In this document: positions 1 through 7,470 of the stretch, in pieces
How the letters are laid out: each line of letters opens with the position of its first letter
Numbering within the stretch: position 1 is the stretch's first letter
Origin: T3Sed10-241 sp036796255
GTDB taxonomy: Bacteria > Bacteroidota > Bacteroidia > Flavobacteriales_D > Cryomorphaceae
NCBI GenBank assembly: GCA_036796255.1
Contig: DAIRDH010000042.1
Coordinates: 1-30,057, forward strand
Length of the DNA stretch: 30,057 nucleotides
Reading direction: 5' to 3'
The notes under the pieces: generated by a model
Seen by the model: the letters and a program-made list of their open reading frames with translations, nothing else
Told to the model about the DNA's origin: nothing
Databases searched by the model: none
Program-made: the position numbers and the translations under genes

Positions 1-587
1 TCATTGAGCGGTGCCACGGCCTCACGGGGACGGTAACCGCGCTTGTTGAGCGGCTGTCCCGAACTGTCTAGCGAGAGCGATATCTCATTGTTGTAAATCC
101 TGAGGTGCACTACAATGTCGGGATTTTTCGCATCTACATTGGGGCGCTCACCAACGGCATTGCGAAATTGGTCGGCGATGGCATCCTTCACCTTCAGCGC
201 GGCATAGTGGCTGTGCGTATGCACAGGGCCGCTCACTGCGGCCTTGATGGCAAAGGTCTTACCCACGTCGAAGAGTTCTGACCATTGCACATGGTAGGCA
301 CCGTTGTAGAGCGTTTCCTCATCGTCGGCGCGGTAGCGCTTCAGCGGCATCAACAGGCGCAGTGCAGTGCGCAGCCTGAGGTTGGCTTTGTAAACCAAAT
401 CCTTGTCGGCGGTGAAATTTACCGCGCGCTTGGCAGGGCTTACATCATTGGCGCCTATGCTGCTCAGCTCCCTTGCGAGCACTTCTTCCAGGCCTTGCAT
501 GGTGGTGGCCACCATGGCAAATCGGCCCGGTGCCGGCTTTTTGTATCTTCGTTCGCGTGGCTCAGCCGCCCGCCTTTTTCGCTCCAT
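1..587 (-). CDS. THUMP-domain class I SAM-dependent RNA methyltransferase (RlmL/YpsC-like), partial
   Basis: Likely 23S rRNA guanine/adenine methyltransferase of the COG0116 type. Reading leftwards from ATG at 587 there are 195 open codons with no stop before the window edge, so the catalytic domain is missing here. After a basic leader of about 25 residues comes the family-typical start FAMVATTMQGLEEVLARELS, then a THUMP-like region (RLRTALRLLMPLKRY) and, near the edge, SLDSSGQPLNKRGYRPREAVAPLN, of which LNKRGYR...APL is the signature at the entry to the UPF0020 methyltransferase domain. The ATG at 587 is preceded by an AAGAAGG-like stretch; an internal ATG about 25 codons in is an alternative start. 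The first 26 bases overlap the end of the eIF1-like gene, which suggests translational coupling. Family assignment is fairly secure; the exact rRNA target cannot be told from this fragment. Confidence 0.85.
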   Translation of the reverse strand, partial: MERKRRAAEPRERRYKKPAPGRFAMVATTMQGLEEVLARELSSIGANDVSPAKRAVNFTADKDLVYKANLRLRTALRLLMPLKRYRADDEETLYNGAYHVQWSELFDVGKTFAIKAAVSGPVHTHSHYAALKVKDAIADQFRNAVGERPNVDAKNPDIVVHLRIYNNEISLSLDSSGQPLNKRGYRPREAVAPLN

Positions 588-906
588 AACCTTCTTTTTT
601 GAGGTAATCCATCACTTTATCGCGGTGGTCACCCTGTATGAGTATTTCTCCGTTTTTGGCCGTTCCGCCTACGCCACAGAGTGATTTCAACTTGCTGCCA
701 AGGGCTTTCATATCGCTTTCGGCACCTGCAAAACCTTTGACCAAGGTAACAACTTTGCCGCCACCTTGACGCTCCAGCCAAATGCGCAGGTCTTGCGCGG
801 CAGGGGCTACGTGCTCCTCGTCGGTACTTTCGTCAAATGCGCTGTAATCGAAGTTGGGATTGGTGCTGTATATGGTTCGCTTTTCGCTCTTCTTCTTTTT
901 AGCCAT
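562..906 (-). CDS. eIF1/SUI1-family translation initiation factor (YciH-like)
   Basis: A 114-aa protein with a lysine-rich start (MAKKKKSEKR), an acidic linker around residues 25-33 and a SUI1 fold from about residue 45 onward. Recognisable elements are RQGGGKVVTLVKGF (46-59) and CGVGGTAKNGEILIQGDH (77-94), followed by the family helix DKVMDYLKKEGY. The length is normal for bacterial SUI1 homologues. Archaeal and eukaryotic relatives help select the start codon on the small ribosomal subunit; bacterial YciH proteins are less well understood and have been linked to initiation fidelity. The gene lies 34 bases after the DinB-like gene, and its stop overlaps the start of the RNA methyltransferase by 26 bases, so two translation-related genes are adjacent on the same strand. 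Confidence 0.93.
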   Translation of the reverse strand: MAKKKKSEKRTIYSTNPNFDYSAFDESTDEEHVAPAAQDLRIWLERQGGGKVVTLVKGFAGAESDMKALGSKLKSLCGVGGTAKNGEILIQGDHRDKVMDYLKKEGYGAKKAGG

Positions 907-940
907 GTATTTTCAGAAATGAATTTCGTGCTTGTGCGGT

Positions 941-1471
941 TCACACCGCTGCGCTGCGCTCCTGGATTTGTTGTGCATGCCGGTCAAAATGGTCCTGAAG
1001 AAAGTCCATCGTTTGCAGGATGCTGATTCGGCCCGCGCGGGGGTGCCTGAAGTAGGCCTTGCCCATTTTCTTTTTGTCAAACATTTCGAGCATGGCCTTT
1101 AGATCAGTTCGCACCGCCAGGTACATTTCTTTGGTTTCCGCATAGTCTGGTTGGTCAGGGATATCGGCCACCATCTTTGGCGCGCGAAATTTCTTATCAT
1201 AATTGCGCAAAGCCCTTTTCAAAAGCACCGACCTGATGAAAGCCGCCAATCCGGCATTTTCGATTTTTGCAGCGCTGTCGTTGAGTTTTTTGTTGAGGTA
1301 GCTCACCGTGCCCCGCTCTGAAACGCTCAGGTGATACAAAATCTGCACTGCGTTCCATGCGCCTTCGGGCCTTTGCTGTAGCTGCTTTTCCGGAAGGGAA
1401 TCGAGCTGCGCAAGGAGCCCGGTAAGGCTTTGCTGCAAATGGGCGTACTTGGATTCAAGCTTTGCTTCCAT
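941..1471 (-). CDS. DinB-superfamily (four-helix) putative metal-binding protein
   Basis: A 176-aa helical protein. It matches the DinB/YfiT fold: an N-terminal helix, WNAVQILYHLSVSE (39-52), and a C-terminal helix DFLQDHFDRHAQQI (156-169). His47, His161 and His165 sit where this superfamily places its three-histidine metal site. Members include thiol-dependent transferases and many proteins of unknown function, so no reaction is assigned. There is no signal peptide, so it is probably cytoplasmic. Its ATG at 1471 lies inside the end of the DUF4105 gene (17-base overlap), and it ends 34 bases before the eIF1-like gene, consistent with co-transcription. The start is supported by the overlap and by the amphipathic first helix. 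Confidence 0.85.
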   Translation of the reverse strand: MEAKLESKYAHLQQSLTGLLAQLDSLPEKQLQQRPEGAWNAVQILYHLSVSERGTVSYLNKKLNDSAAKIENAGLAAFIRSVLLKRALRNYDKKFRAPKMVADIPDQPDYAETKEMYLAVRTDLKAMLEMFDKKKMGKAYFRHPRAGRISILQTMDFLQDHFDRHAQQIQERSAAV

Positions 1472-2639
1472 GTTGATGTTTTTGAATGGAGAAGAGTTGT
1501 TTCTGCCAGGACCAGCTCCGGGTGATCAATGCGAGCACCAGCGGAATCACCGCTGCGTGAAGGGTTTGTGGTATCCACATCCAGGCGATCACAACGAAAA
1601 ATACAAATCCGCTTTGAATCTTGAAGAAGCTGCTCTCCGTTTTGCGCACAGCCACCAGGTAGGCGCCGTAAAGCCATGTGGGAAGCGCCCAGAGTATGTT
1701 CATGTTCCACTTGGTGGCGCCGTGGTCGGTGGCAAACCAGAGCAAGAGGATGACGACGCCCAGCAAGCCCACCACGCCAAAAAGCGCCACGTCAAACCAG
1801 CGCATGCGGGCGGGATCGATGAAGATGCTGCTCAAAAGGCAAATGCCAAAAAACACCCAAAATGCCCAGGTGATCGATGAAGGTTCGCTGCTGCGAAGCG
1901 CGGGATTTACGTCGAGTACATCCTGTACCCCGGACACCAGCATACGGGGCTCACCATTGCGCACTACCTCGGCCTCGTCCATGCCAGTCATGAGGTAATC
2001 GGGCAGGAACATCTTGTCGCGGTAATCGGCCTGTCGGTCGCAGGGGATGCCCAGGGCGAGGTCGATGCCGAGGTCGCTCCATGGGTGACGGTCGAGGTAG
2101 AGGTCGAGCATTTGCCGAAAGGTGGCGGAAGTATCGCGCTGGGCAGCCGGGTACTCCAATTTGCCGGAGAGCACCGTTTCAAACACATCCCTGATCCGCG
2201 AGCTGCAATTGTCGTAGAAGAAATCGTACTTGTAGTTGCGGTTTTCCGGAAGGGCATTGTTTTCGAGAAAGGCGTACATGGCCTGCTTTTCATCGGGTTC
2301 GAGGTCGAGCTTCTGCCGTTTTACCCAGCGGCCCTCGAGCTGATAACCATAGAGGAAGCGCTCAAAATTGCTCACGGTGAGGGTGTATTCGAGCTTGCCC
2401 TGGGTGAACTTCAGGTAAAAATTGGGCGTGTCAAAATCGAAGGTGCCGTAATTGTATACCCTGTCGATGCCGGCATCCGGATCGGAAATGTGGATGGCGC
2501 TATGGCCAAAAACGGAATAGAGGTCATCGCCGGTGCCGCAAGTAATGAGGTAAATCTGGCCATTTTCGCTGAGCTCGCGGGCTTCAATGGTGCTAAATAG
2601 GCCTATGCCGAAAAGCAGCAGCAGGAGAAATTGCTTCAT
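1455..2639 (-). CDS. DUF4105 (Lnb N-terminal periplasmic domain-like) membrane protein
   Basis: A 394-aa protein starting at the ATG at 2639; a TTG 18 bases upstream is in frame but less likely. It begins with a hydrophobic signal (MKQFLLLLLFGIGLFSTIEA) followed by the DUF4105 domain: YLITCGTGDDLYSVFGHSAI (about 30-49, with Cys34 and His46) and FFYDNCSSRIRD (about 140-151, with Cys145). These Cys/His/Asn positions are the conserved core of the family. After about residue 255 come four or five membrane-spanning stretches (about 256-274, 282-302, 313-331 and 341-373), so an exported catalytic-looking domain is tethered to the inner membrane. Related domains occur in bacterial proteins needed for lacto-N-biosidase maturation, but the function here is unknown. 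It begins 28 bases after the lipase stop codon. Confidence 0.85.
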   Translation of the reverse strand: MKQFLLLLLFGIGLFSTIEARELSENGQIYLITCGTGDDLYSVFGHSAIHISDPDAGIDRVYNYGTFDFDTPNFYLKFTQGKLEYTLTVSNFERFLYGYQLEGRWVKRQKLDLEPDEKQAMYAFLENNALPENRNYKYDFFYDNCSSRIRDVFETVLSGKLEYPAAQRDTSATFRQMLDLYLDRHPWSDLGIDLALGIPCDRQADYRDKMFLPDYLMTGMDEAEVVRNGEPRMLVSGVQDVLDVNPALRSSEPSSITWAFWVFFGICLLSSIFIDPARMRWFDVALFGVVGLLGVVILLLWFATDHGATKWNMNILWALPTWLYGAYLVAVRKTESSFFKIQSGFVFFVVIAWMWIPQTLHAAVIPLVLALITRSWSWQKQLFSIQKHQHGSKA

Positions 2640-2667
2640 GAGGCCGAAATTAACCAAAATTCCTTCC

Positions 2668-4941
2668 TCAGTCGGCGAGGAGGGTTTTTATTCGCTCCAG
2701 CGATTCCTGATTTTTCTCGTATTCCAGCGATTGGAGCACACGCTCTTTTTCCAGAGCGGTGAGATGCCAACTCAGGGAGATGTTTTGCTCGGGAAAGCGC
2801 ATGATTTCCAGTGGTACCTGGTGCACAGGCACCTTGATGGCATTGCTGGTCATGCGCATGAGCTGGTCCATGTTGTAGTCCTGGTCGTTGAAGAAGTTAC
2901 CGTAAAAGGAACCAATGGGATTAATCAATTTGTCGAGAATGGACTGATCTGTGCCAGTGGGTTCAAAGTATTTTTCAACGTCGCGAATCTGGAGGATCAA
3001 AATGCCGCGGGTGTTTTTTTCAATCCAATTTTTAAAGCTGTACAGGTATTGGGCGGTGACCTTGCTGCCAAAGTTGTCGCGCAGGCCGGCATCCATCACC
3101 TGGATGGTGGGCTCGGTCGGCAGGCTCGCATAAGGAAGCACGTATGGAAAAGTTGAATTCATGCGCAGGGCGCTGGTAAGCAGCAGTTCGTGAGCATCCT
3201 GCGCCGCGAATAGCCTGCTGAATTCGATATTCTCTGACGAGAGGTTGAGCTGCTGACGCACGTCGGGATAGTCGTAGCAGAGGTAGGAGATGGGCTGCGA
3301 GCTGATGAGCAGACGGCGTCCGTCGTTGACCACCGAGGGAGTGAGCACCATCATGGGCACTTCACTGCGGTACACCACTTCATCGTAATCGTTTACCCGC
3401 TTGTTGAGTACAAATTCCGTATTGCGGTTGAGTTGGTCTTCAAAGGTCATGGCCCTGTCGAGCACGTAGCGCTTGCCCGCTATCTCTTTATGGCGGAAAC
3501 GCACGAATACATCATTGGTAGCCAGCGTGAAGAGTATGCGGTTGAGCAGGTCTTTGGAGGCGTTCTCGAGGTAATATTTGCTGTAAAGCGAACGCGGCAG
3601 GGTATCGCGGCGCAGGTAGAGCTCCCGGAAGTAAGCAGCACCGATGGTGCCCCCGGACGAGCCCGTCATCAGCCGCGTGTTGCGAAAAAATGCACCTTGG
3701 GTGATGCTGTCGCACACCTGCAGGCATTGCAGGGTGAAGAGGGTAGAGCGCTGCCCACCGCCGCTGGTGTTGAGCACCACGAGCATGGGCTTGTAGCCCG
3801 GATTGCCCTTGAGCTTGCGCTCCTTGTCTAGCCAGCGGTTGAGGATGAGTTCCTGGTGGGCCAGGTCTTGCCTCACCCGCTGCAGGTTGCCATTGAGGCT
3901 GTCGATGGTGTGGAGGTTGTAAGCCACAGGCTTGCCGTCATAGTCGAGTCCGTAGGCAGGGTTGGCCATATTGAGCACATCGTACTTTACGGAAGCCGTA
4001 TTGACCAGCAGCAGCAAAATCACCAGCACCGGAAAGGTCCAGGATTGCAGCCATGAGGTCACAATGCTTACAATCATAATGAAAGCGGTGAAAACCAGAA
4101 AAGCGCTTGCCGCCGCCGGGATTACGAAAAAGGGCTGAAACTGGAAGGCGCCAATCACAACGAATACAGCCACGATGATCAGTTCAAAGAGCGAGGCATT
4201 GATGTGGTTTTGGTAAAACACCTTGCGCAGGGTTTCCACATCATAGTGGCTCGAGTCGCGGGCCAGGGCTACCTTGAAAGGATTGACGAGGTAGGTATCC
4301 ACCCGCCACTTCACGTCGTGCCGGCCACCGAGGTACCAGCGGTAATTGCGCCGCAGGCTGATGTTGCGCTTCTTCAGCGTTTTTTCGATTTCCTCTTCCG
4401 ACTGCCCGGTGATTTTATAGATGTTCTTGTTGGTGGGAAAAAAATAAAGGAATGCGATAAGAATGAACAGCACATTTCCCGAAAGGAAGGCCAGCATATC
4501 CCAAAACACTTCCAAATTCGACTTGAGCTCCGACACCTTCAGGAACGAAGCCGAACTGTACATGTAAAGCCCCACGAAAGCCAGGGGGATGATGCTGTTG
4601 TTGACACAGAGCTTGAAAAATGGTCTCGCCAAAGTGCCCAAAAACGGAAAGCGGTGGGCGTGGCGCACATAGGTGTATATGTTGAAAGCCATGATAAAGC
4701 CCCCCAGGGCAAAGCCCAAAATGCCGAAAGACCAGAGGCCTACCTCGCCCCGGTATTCCGGGGCGAGGAAGAGGTAGGGTACGCCAAACTTTGTGGCAAA
4801 GCTCTGGGTGATAAAGCCAAAGAGCACCAACCAAAATATCAGCAAAAAGAACGACCGCTGCACGTGGAGAATGAGCAGTTGCAGCGGAAAGAAGTATTTG
4901 ACTCGCTGCCAGCGCTGTTTATTGGAAACCTGTGCTGTCAT
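2668..4941 (-). CDS. Patatin-like phospholipase fused to an N-terminal multi-pass membrane domain
   Basis: A 757-aa protein predicted to hydrolyse acyl esters of membrane lipids. The N-terminal part has membrane segments at about residues 31-48, 68-91, 113-132, 148-168, 251-275 and 278-314. The patatin-like half begins near 385: a glycine-rich oxyanion-hole motif SGGGQRS (393-399), the nucleophile elbow GSSGG (427-431, Ser429) and the dyad motif DAGLRDNFG (617-625, Asp617). These correspond to the G-x-S-x-G and D-G-G/A motifs of patatins, with DAG in place of the usual DGG or DGA. The region between contains a long insertion. The ATG at 4941 directly precedes a polar leader and the first helix. 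The gene sits between ftcD (55-base gap) and the DUF4105 gene (28-base gap) on the same strand. The substrate is not predictable from sequence. Confidence 0.85.
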   Translation of the reverse strand: MTAQVSNKQRWQRVKYFFPLQLLILHVQRSFFLLIFWLVLFGFITQSFATKFGVPYLFLAPEYRGEVGLWSFGILGFALGGFIMAFNIYTYVRHAHRFPFLGTLARPFFKLCVNNSIIPLAFVGLYMYSSASFLKVSELKSNLEVFWDMLAFLSGNVLFILIAFLYFFPTNKNIYKITGQSEEEIEKTLKKRNISLRRNYRWYLGGRHDVKWRVDTYLVNPFKVALARDSSHYDVETLRKVFYQNHINASLFELIIVAVFVVIGAFQFQPFFVIPAAASAFLVFTAFIMIVSIVTSWLQSWTFPVLVILLLLVNTASVKYDVLNMANPAYGLDYDGKPVAYNLHTIDSLNGNLQRVRQDLAHQELILNRWLDKERKLKGNPGYKPMLVVLNTSGGGQRSTLFTLQCLQVCDSITQGAFFRNTRLMTGSSGGTIGAAYFRELYLRRDTLPRSLYSKYYLENASKDLLNRILFTLATNDVFVRFRHKEIAGKRYVLDRAMTFEDQLNRNTEFVLNKRVNDYDEVVYRSEVPMMVLTPSVVNDGRRLLISSQPISYLCYDYPDVRQQLNLSSENIEFSRLFAAQDAHELLLTSALRMNSTFPYVLPYASLPTEPTIQVMDAGLRDNFGSKVTAQYLYSFKNWIEKNTRGILILQIRDVEKYFEPTGTDQSILDKLINPIGSFYGNFFNDQDYNMDQLMRMTSNAIKVPVHQVPLEIMRFPEQNISLSWHLTALEKERVLQSLEYEKNQESLERIKTLLAD

Positions 4942-4996
4942 TAAAGCGGAAGTGTACCCTTCAATACGCAGAAAGTCAACTTCTGTTATGTCTGAT

Positions 4997-6691
4997 TTAT
5001 TTATTCATTACCGCATGGGCAATTTTCATGATTTCAAGCTCTTGCGCGTCTGCCAGCTTTTCGAGTTTATCGGCTTCGGCGAGCGTGGTTTTCACAAAAT
5101 CTTTGTCTTCATATCCGATCAGGTTTACCCGCGTGTTGAGCACGGCACCTTTCACCGCGGCGCGGGCGCAGAGCGCACCTACAGCGGCATCGGTTACAGA
5201 GTTGGGATTGCCCTCTTCGGCCATTTTGCTGCACAGCTCAAAGCATGCAGCCGAGAGTCGCGCCACTTCCATGGGCACCATGGCTGCGTGGCGCGTGGCG
5301 CTGCTGATGGCTTTTTTGCGTTCAGCGACCTCCTCAGGGCTGTCTTTGGGCATGCCAAAAGCTTCCATGATTTTGTTGAATGCGGCCGTATCGTCGTCAA
5401 CGGCTTGCAGCAACTTTTGCATCAGCGTGTTGCCCTGTACGGCGTAGTCGCTGAAGTGCTTCCACTTGTGGTCCCAGCCGCGCTTGTGTGCCGAGAGGTT
5501 GGCCACCATCGTAGCCATGGAGGCCGCGAGCGCACCCACATAAGCGCTCACACTGCCGCCTCCCGGAGCGGGGCTTTCAGAGGCTGCCTTTTCGGCAAAA
5601 CCGGCCAAGGTATGCTGCACCAACTGCTGCTGTGCATCATCTTGAATCATGTATTCGATCACTTTCTTTTGCGGATCGAAGGGGCCGAGGTCGTCGAGGC
5701 CAAGGCTTTTCACAGCGATCTTTACCTTTTCCGCTTCCGAAATGCCGAGGGAGCGTTCCTGCTTGGCAAGGTAATAATCGGCGGCTTCGGTCAGGCAACG
5801 CAAGGGGAGGAGGCCTACAATTTCGGAGCCTGTCACGCGGATGCCACGGTCGCGGGCGCGCTCGCAGGCCTCGTCAAAGGCCACATGCACCGGGGTGATG
5901 TTAATGTTGGTGAGGTTGAGCGAAAGCTGGGCAATGCCGTACTCTTCAATGTACCAACCAATTCCTTTTACCGCTTTGAGGGTGCCGGGCTCGCGGAGGG
6001 GTTCGCCATCCTGGTCGGTGAGCACCTTGCCTGTGATGGGGTCGCCTTCGCGCTTGATGCGGCCTGCCTCGCGGATATCGAAGGCGATGCTGTTGGCGCG
6101 GCGGGTGCTCGTGGTGTTGAGGTTCACATTGTAAGCCACGAGAAAGTCGCGTGCTGAGATTGCTGTAGCGCCTGTTTTCTTTACACTTTCGTCAAAACTG
6201 GCTGGCCCAAAATCCGGTTTCCATTCTGGCTTGGCCAACTTGTCGAGACCTTCGTATTCGCCTTGACGGCAGTAGGCGAGGTTTTTGCGTTTTGGCTCTT
6301 TGGCAGCGTATTCGTAAAAATAGCCGGGAATGCCAAGCTCCTTGCCCACGCGCTCGCCGAGCTTGTGCGCGTACTTTACCACTTCGTCCATCTCAATGCC
6401 CGAAATGGGAATAAGCGGGCACACATCGGTGGCCCCCATGCGTGGGTGCTCGCCTTTGTGCTTGCGCATGTCGATGAGTTCGCTCGCTTTTTTGATCAGC
6501 CGAAAGGCGGCTTCAATCACTGCCTCCGGTTCACCCACAAAGGTGATTACCGTGCGGTTGGTGCTCTTGCCCGGATCCACATCAAGGAGCTTTACCCCTT
6601 CCACCGTTTCAACAACGGCGGCAATGGCATTAATTTTTTGGGTATCGCGTCCTTCCGAGATATTGGGCACGCATTCTATCAGTGATTTCAT
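4997..6691 (-). CDS. ftcD: Glutamate formimidoyltransferase / formimidoyltetrahydrofolate cyclodeaminase (bifunctional)
   Basis: A 564-aa bifunctional enzyme of histidine catabolism. It transfers the formimino group from N-formimino-glutamate to tetrahydrofolate, then releases ammonia to give 5,10-methenyl-THF. The N-terminal formiminotransferase starts with the signature MKSLIECVPNISEGRD and has HKGEHPRMGATDV with His82 at the position of the known catalytic base. Its second subdomain runs to about residue 300 (TGSEIVGLLPL near 287-297). The cyclodeaminase follows from about 335, with PAPGGGSVSAY at 374-384. The length is close to the roughly 540 residues of animal FTCD, so both halves are complete. 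No hutH, hutU or hutI lies in the window. A TACCTTCG element at 6726-6733 may be its -7 promoter. It would be the first gene of the leftward block. Confidence 0.97.
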   Translation of the reverse strand: MKSLIECVPNISEGRDTQKINAIAAVVETVEGVKLLDVDPGKSTNRTVITFVGEPEAVIEAAFRLIKKASELIDMRKHKGEHPRMGATDVCPLIPISGIEMDEVVKYAHKLGERVGKELGIPGYFYEYAAKEPKRKNLAYCRQGEYEGLDKLAKPEWKPDFGPASFDESVKKTGATAISARDFLVAYNVNLNTTSTRRANSIAFDIREAGRIKREGDPITGKVLTDQDGEPLREPGTLKAVKGIGWYIEEYGIAQLSLNLTNINITPVHVAFDEACERARDRGIRVTGSEIVGLLPLRCLTEAADYYLAKQERSLGISEAEKVKIAVKSLGLDDLGPFDPQKKVIEYMIQDDAQQQLVQHTLAGFAEKAASESPAPGGGSVSAYVGALAASMATMVANLSAHKRGWDHKWKHFSDYAVQGNTLMQKLLQAVDDDTAAFNKIMEAFGMPKDSPEEVAERKKAISSATRHAAMVPMEVARLSAACFELCSKMAEEGNPNSVTDAAVGALCARAAVKGAVLNTRVNLIGYEDKDFVKTTLAEADKLEKLADAQELEIMKIAHAVMNK

Positions 6692-6725
6692 GGTCAGTAG
6701 GTTTTCAGTAGCTGTGATTTCGCCG

Positions 6726-6733
6726 CGAAGGTA
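6726..6733 (-). promoter_or_regulatory. Possible -7 promoter element for ftcD
   Basis: Read on the minus strand this is TACCTTCG followed by CGG, one mismatch from the Bacteroidota TAnnTTTG -7 consensus. It lies 34 bases upstream of the ftcD ATG. No good -33 TTG is seen at the expected distance, so this is a candidate only. Confidence 0.35.
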
Positions 6734-6803
6734 GAAAATCGCCTTTGTGCTGTGACGCGTTTAAGAAGTGTTCACAAATGCTTTTGATTCTATCTGGTAT
6801 CGA

Positions 6804-6836
6804 GCCTGCCCGCTCCGGTGGGCCCAGCGCAGCGAG
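6804..6836. repeat. REP-like palindromic repeat, copy 1
   Basis: A 33-base module whose core 6808-6823 (GCCCGCTCCGGTGGGC) is an imperfect palindrome. It is 28/33 identical to the module at 7144-7176 in the same orientation. It lies in the intergenic region upstream of ftcD. No RAYT transposase is present in the window. Confidence 0.6.
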
Positions 6837-6853
6837 ATCCACACTTGGTACAA

Positions 6854-7007
6854 GATGCATCGCTCCGCTCTGCATGACGCGTGCCTCGTGTAGGCTGGAG
6901 GGTTGGCTGAGGGCAGGTAAGGGGCGGCGGAGCCGCCCCTTACCTGCCCTCAGCCAACCCCAAAAATTTATAATGCGAGTCCGTCATGCAGAGCGGAGCG
7001 ATGCATC
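6854..7007. repeat. Nested inverted-repeat element (MITE- or BIME-like)
   Basis: Outer arms at 6854-6879 and 6982-7007 are perfect reverse complements over 26 bases, beginning GATGCATCGCTCCGCTCTGC. They enclose a second perfect inverted repeat: 29-base arms at 6900-6928 and 6932-6960 with a 3-base GGA loop. A 7-base direct repeat CGAGATC occurs on both sides (6833-6839 and 7020-7026), but 12-14 bases away from the arms, so target duplication is not proven. The unit is non-coding. It could be a miniature transposable element, a BIME-type composite of REP sequences, or a strong RNA hairpin between ftcD and the toxin-antitoxin pair. Confidence 0.75.
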
Positions 7008-7048
7008 CCGGACATTACCCGAGATCTGAATTCATGCCGTCGCTTCCC

Positions 7049-7072
7049 CCGCCCGCATGTGGCTGCGGGCGG
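7049..7072. repeat. GC-rich hairpin (9-bp stem)
   Basis: CCGCCCGCA and TGCGGGCGG form a perfect 9-bp stem around a 6-base loop. There is no T-tract on either side, so it is not a classical terminator. It belongs to the cluster of palindromes in 6800-7180. Confidence 0.5.
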
Positions 7073-7128
7073 ACGAGGCTTCCGTACTCCCTTCGGTCGC
7101 TGACTTTTTTTAAAAACGAAGACCGTGA

Positions 7129-7136
7129 TAAATTTG
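7129..7136 (+). promoter_or_regulatory. Possible -7 promoter element for the toxin-antitoxin pair
   Basis: TAAATTTG matches the Bacteroidota TAnnTTTG consensus exactly and lies 106 bases upstream of the antitoxin ATG. A clear -33 TTG is lacking. If it is used, the REP-like palindrome at 7144-7176 would be in the 5' leader. Confidence 0.35.
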
Positions 7137-7143
7137 GGCGCAT

Positions 7144-7176
7144 GCCTGCCCGCTGCAGTGGGCCCGGCGGAGCGCG
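7144..7176. repeat. REP-like palindromic repeat, copy 2
   Basis: Direct repeat of the module at 6804-6836 (28/33 identical). The core 7148-7163 (GCCCGCTGCAGTGGGC) is a near-perfect palindrome around CTGCAG. It lies just upstream of the antitoxin gene. Confidence 0.6.
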
Positions 7177-7242
7177 TAGTTGGTAAGGACTTTTTCAAAT
7201 ATCAGCCGTCTTCAAATTTTCGTAAATTCGATAAAAAATGAC

Positions 7243-7470
7243 ATGGGGCACGAAGCAATCAAATTAGAGCTCATTGAATGGTTGACCAAGCTGGATGACA
7301 ACGAAACCCTTGAATATTTGAAAGTTGTAAAGGACTCCATATCCAATAACAGCGATTGGTGGGATGATTTGCCTGAAGCGCTTAAGCAAGGAATTGAAAG
7401 AGGACTGAAGGATATTGAAAATGGCCGCACTACATCCCATGAGGATGTAATGAAGAAGTATGGATTATAA
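7243..7470 (+). CDS. Antitoxin of a RelE/ParE-type toxin-antitoxin module
   Basis: A 75-aa acidic, helical protein starting at the ATG at 7243 (MGHEAIKLELIEWLTKLDD). A longer reading from a TTG-type start at 7180 passes through REP-derived sequence and is unlikely. The C-terminal part, with DWWDDLPEALKQGIERGLKD and then SHEDVMKKYGL, is the pattern of a widespread Bacteroidota antitoxin family that precedes RelE-like toxins. It should bind and neutralise the downstream toxin and repress its own promoter; this is family knowledge and not tested here. Its stop codon TAA (7468-7470) overlaps the ancestral toxin start. The neighbourhood is rich in REP-like palindromes, consistent with an accessory location. 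Confidence 0.8.
   Translation: MGHEAIKLELIEWLTKLDDNETLEYLKVVKDSISNNSDWWDDLPEALKQGIERGLKDIENGRTTSHEDVMKKYGL

Noticed and set aside
4793..6157. 454-codon open frame on the plus strand opposite ftcD
   Set aside because: The minus strand encodes a full-length, motif-complete FtcD; the opposite translation has no recognisable family.
6900..6960. Rho-independent terminator for ftcD or the toxin-antitoxin pair
   Set aside because: The stem is very long, no T-tract follows on either strand, and it lies upstream rather than downstream of both transcription units.
7180..7242. N-terminal extension of the antitoxin
   Set aside because: The extension would start at a non-ATG codon right after a REP-like repeat and does not resemble the family; the ATG at 7243 gives the usual length.
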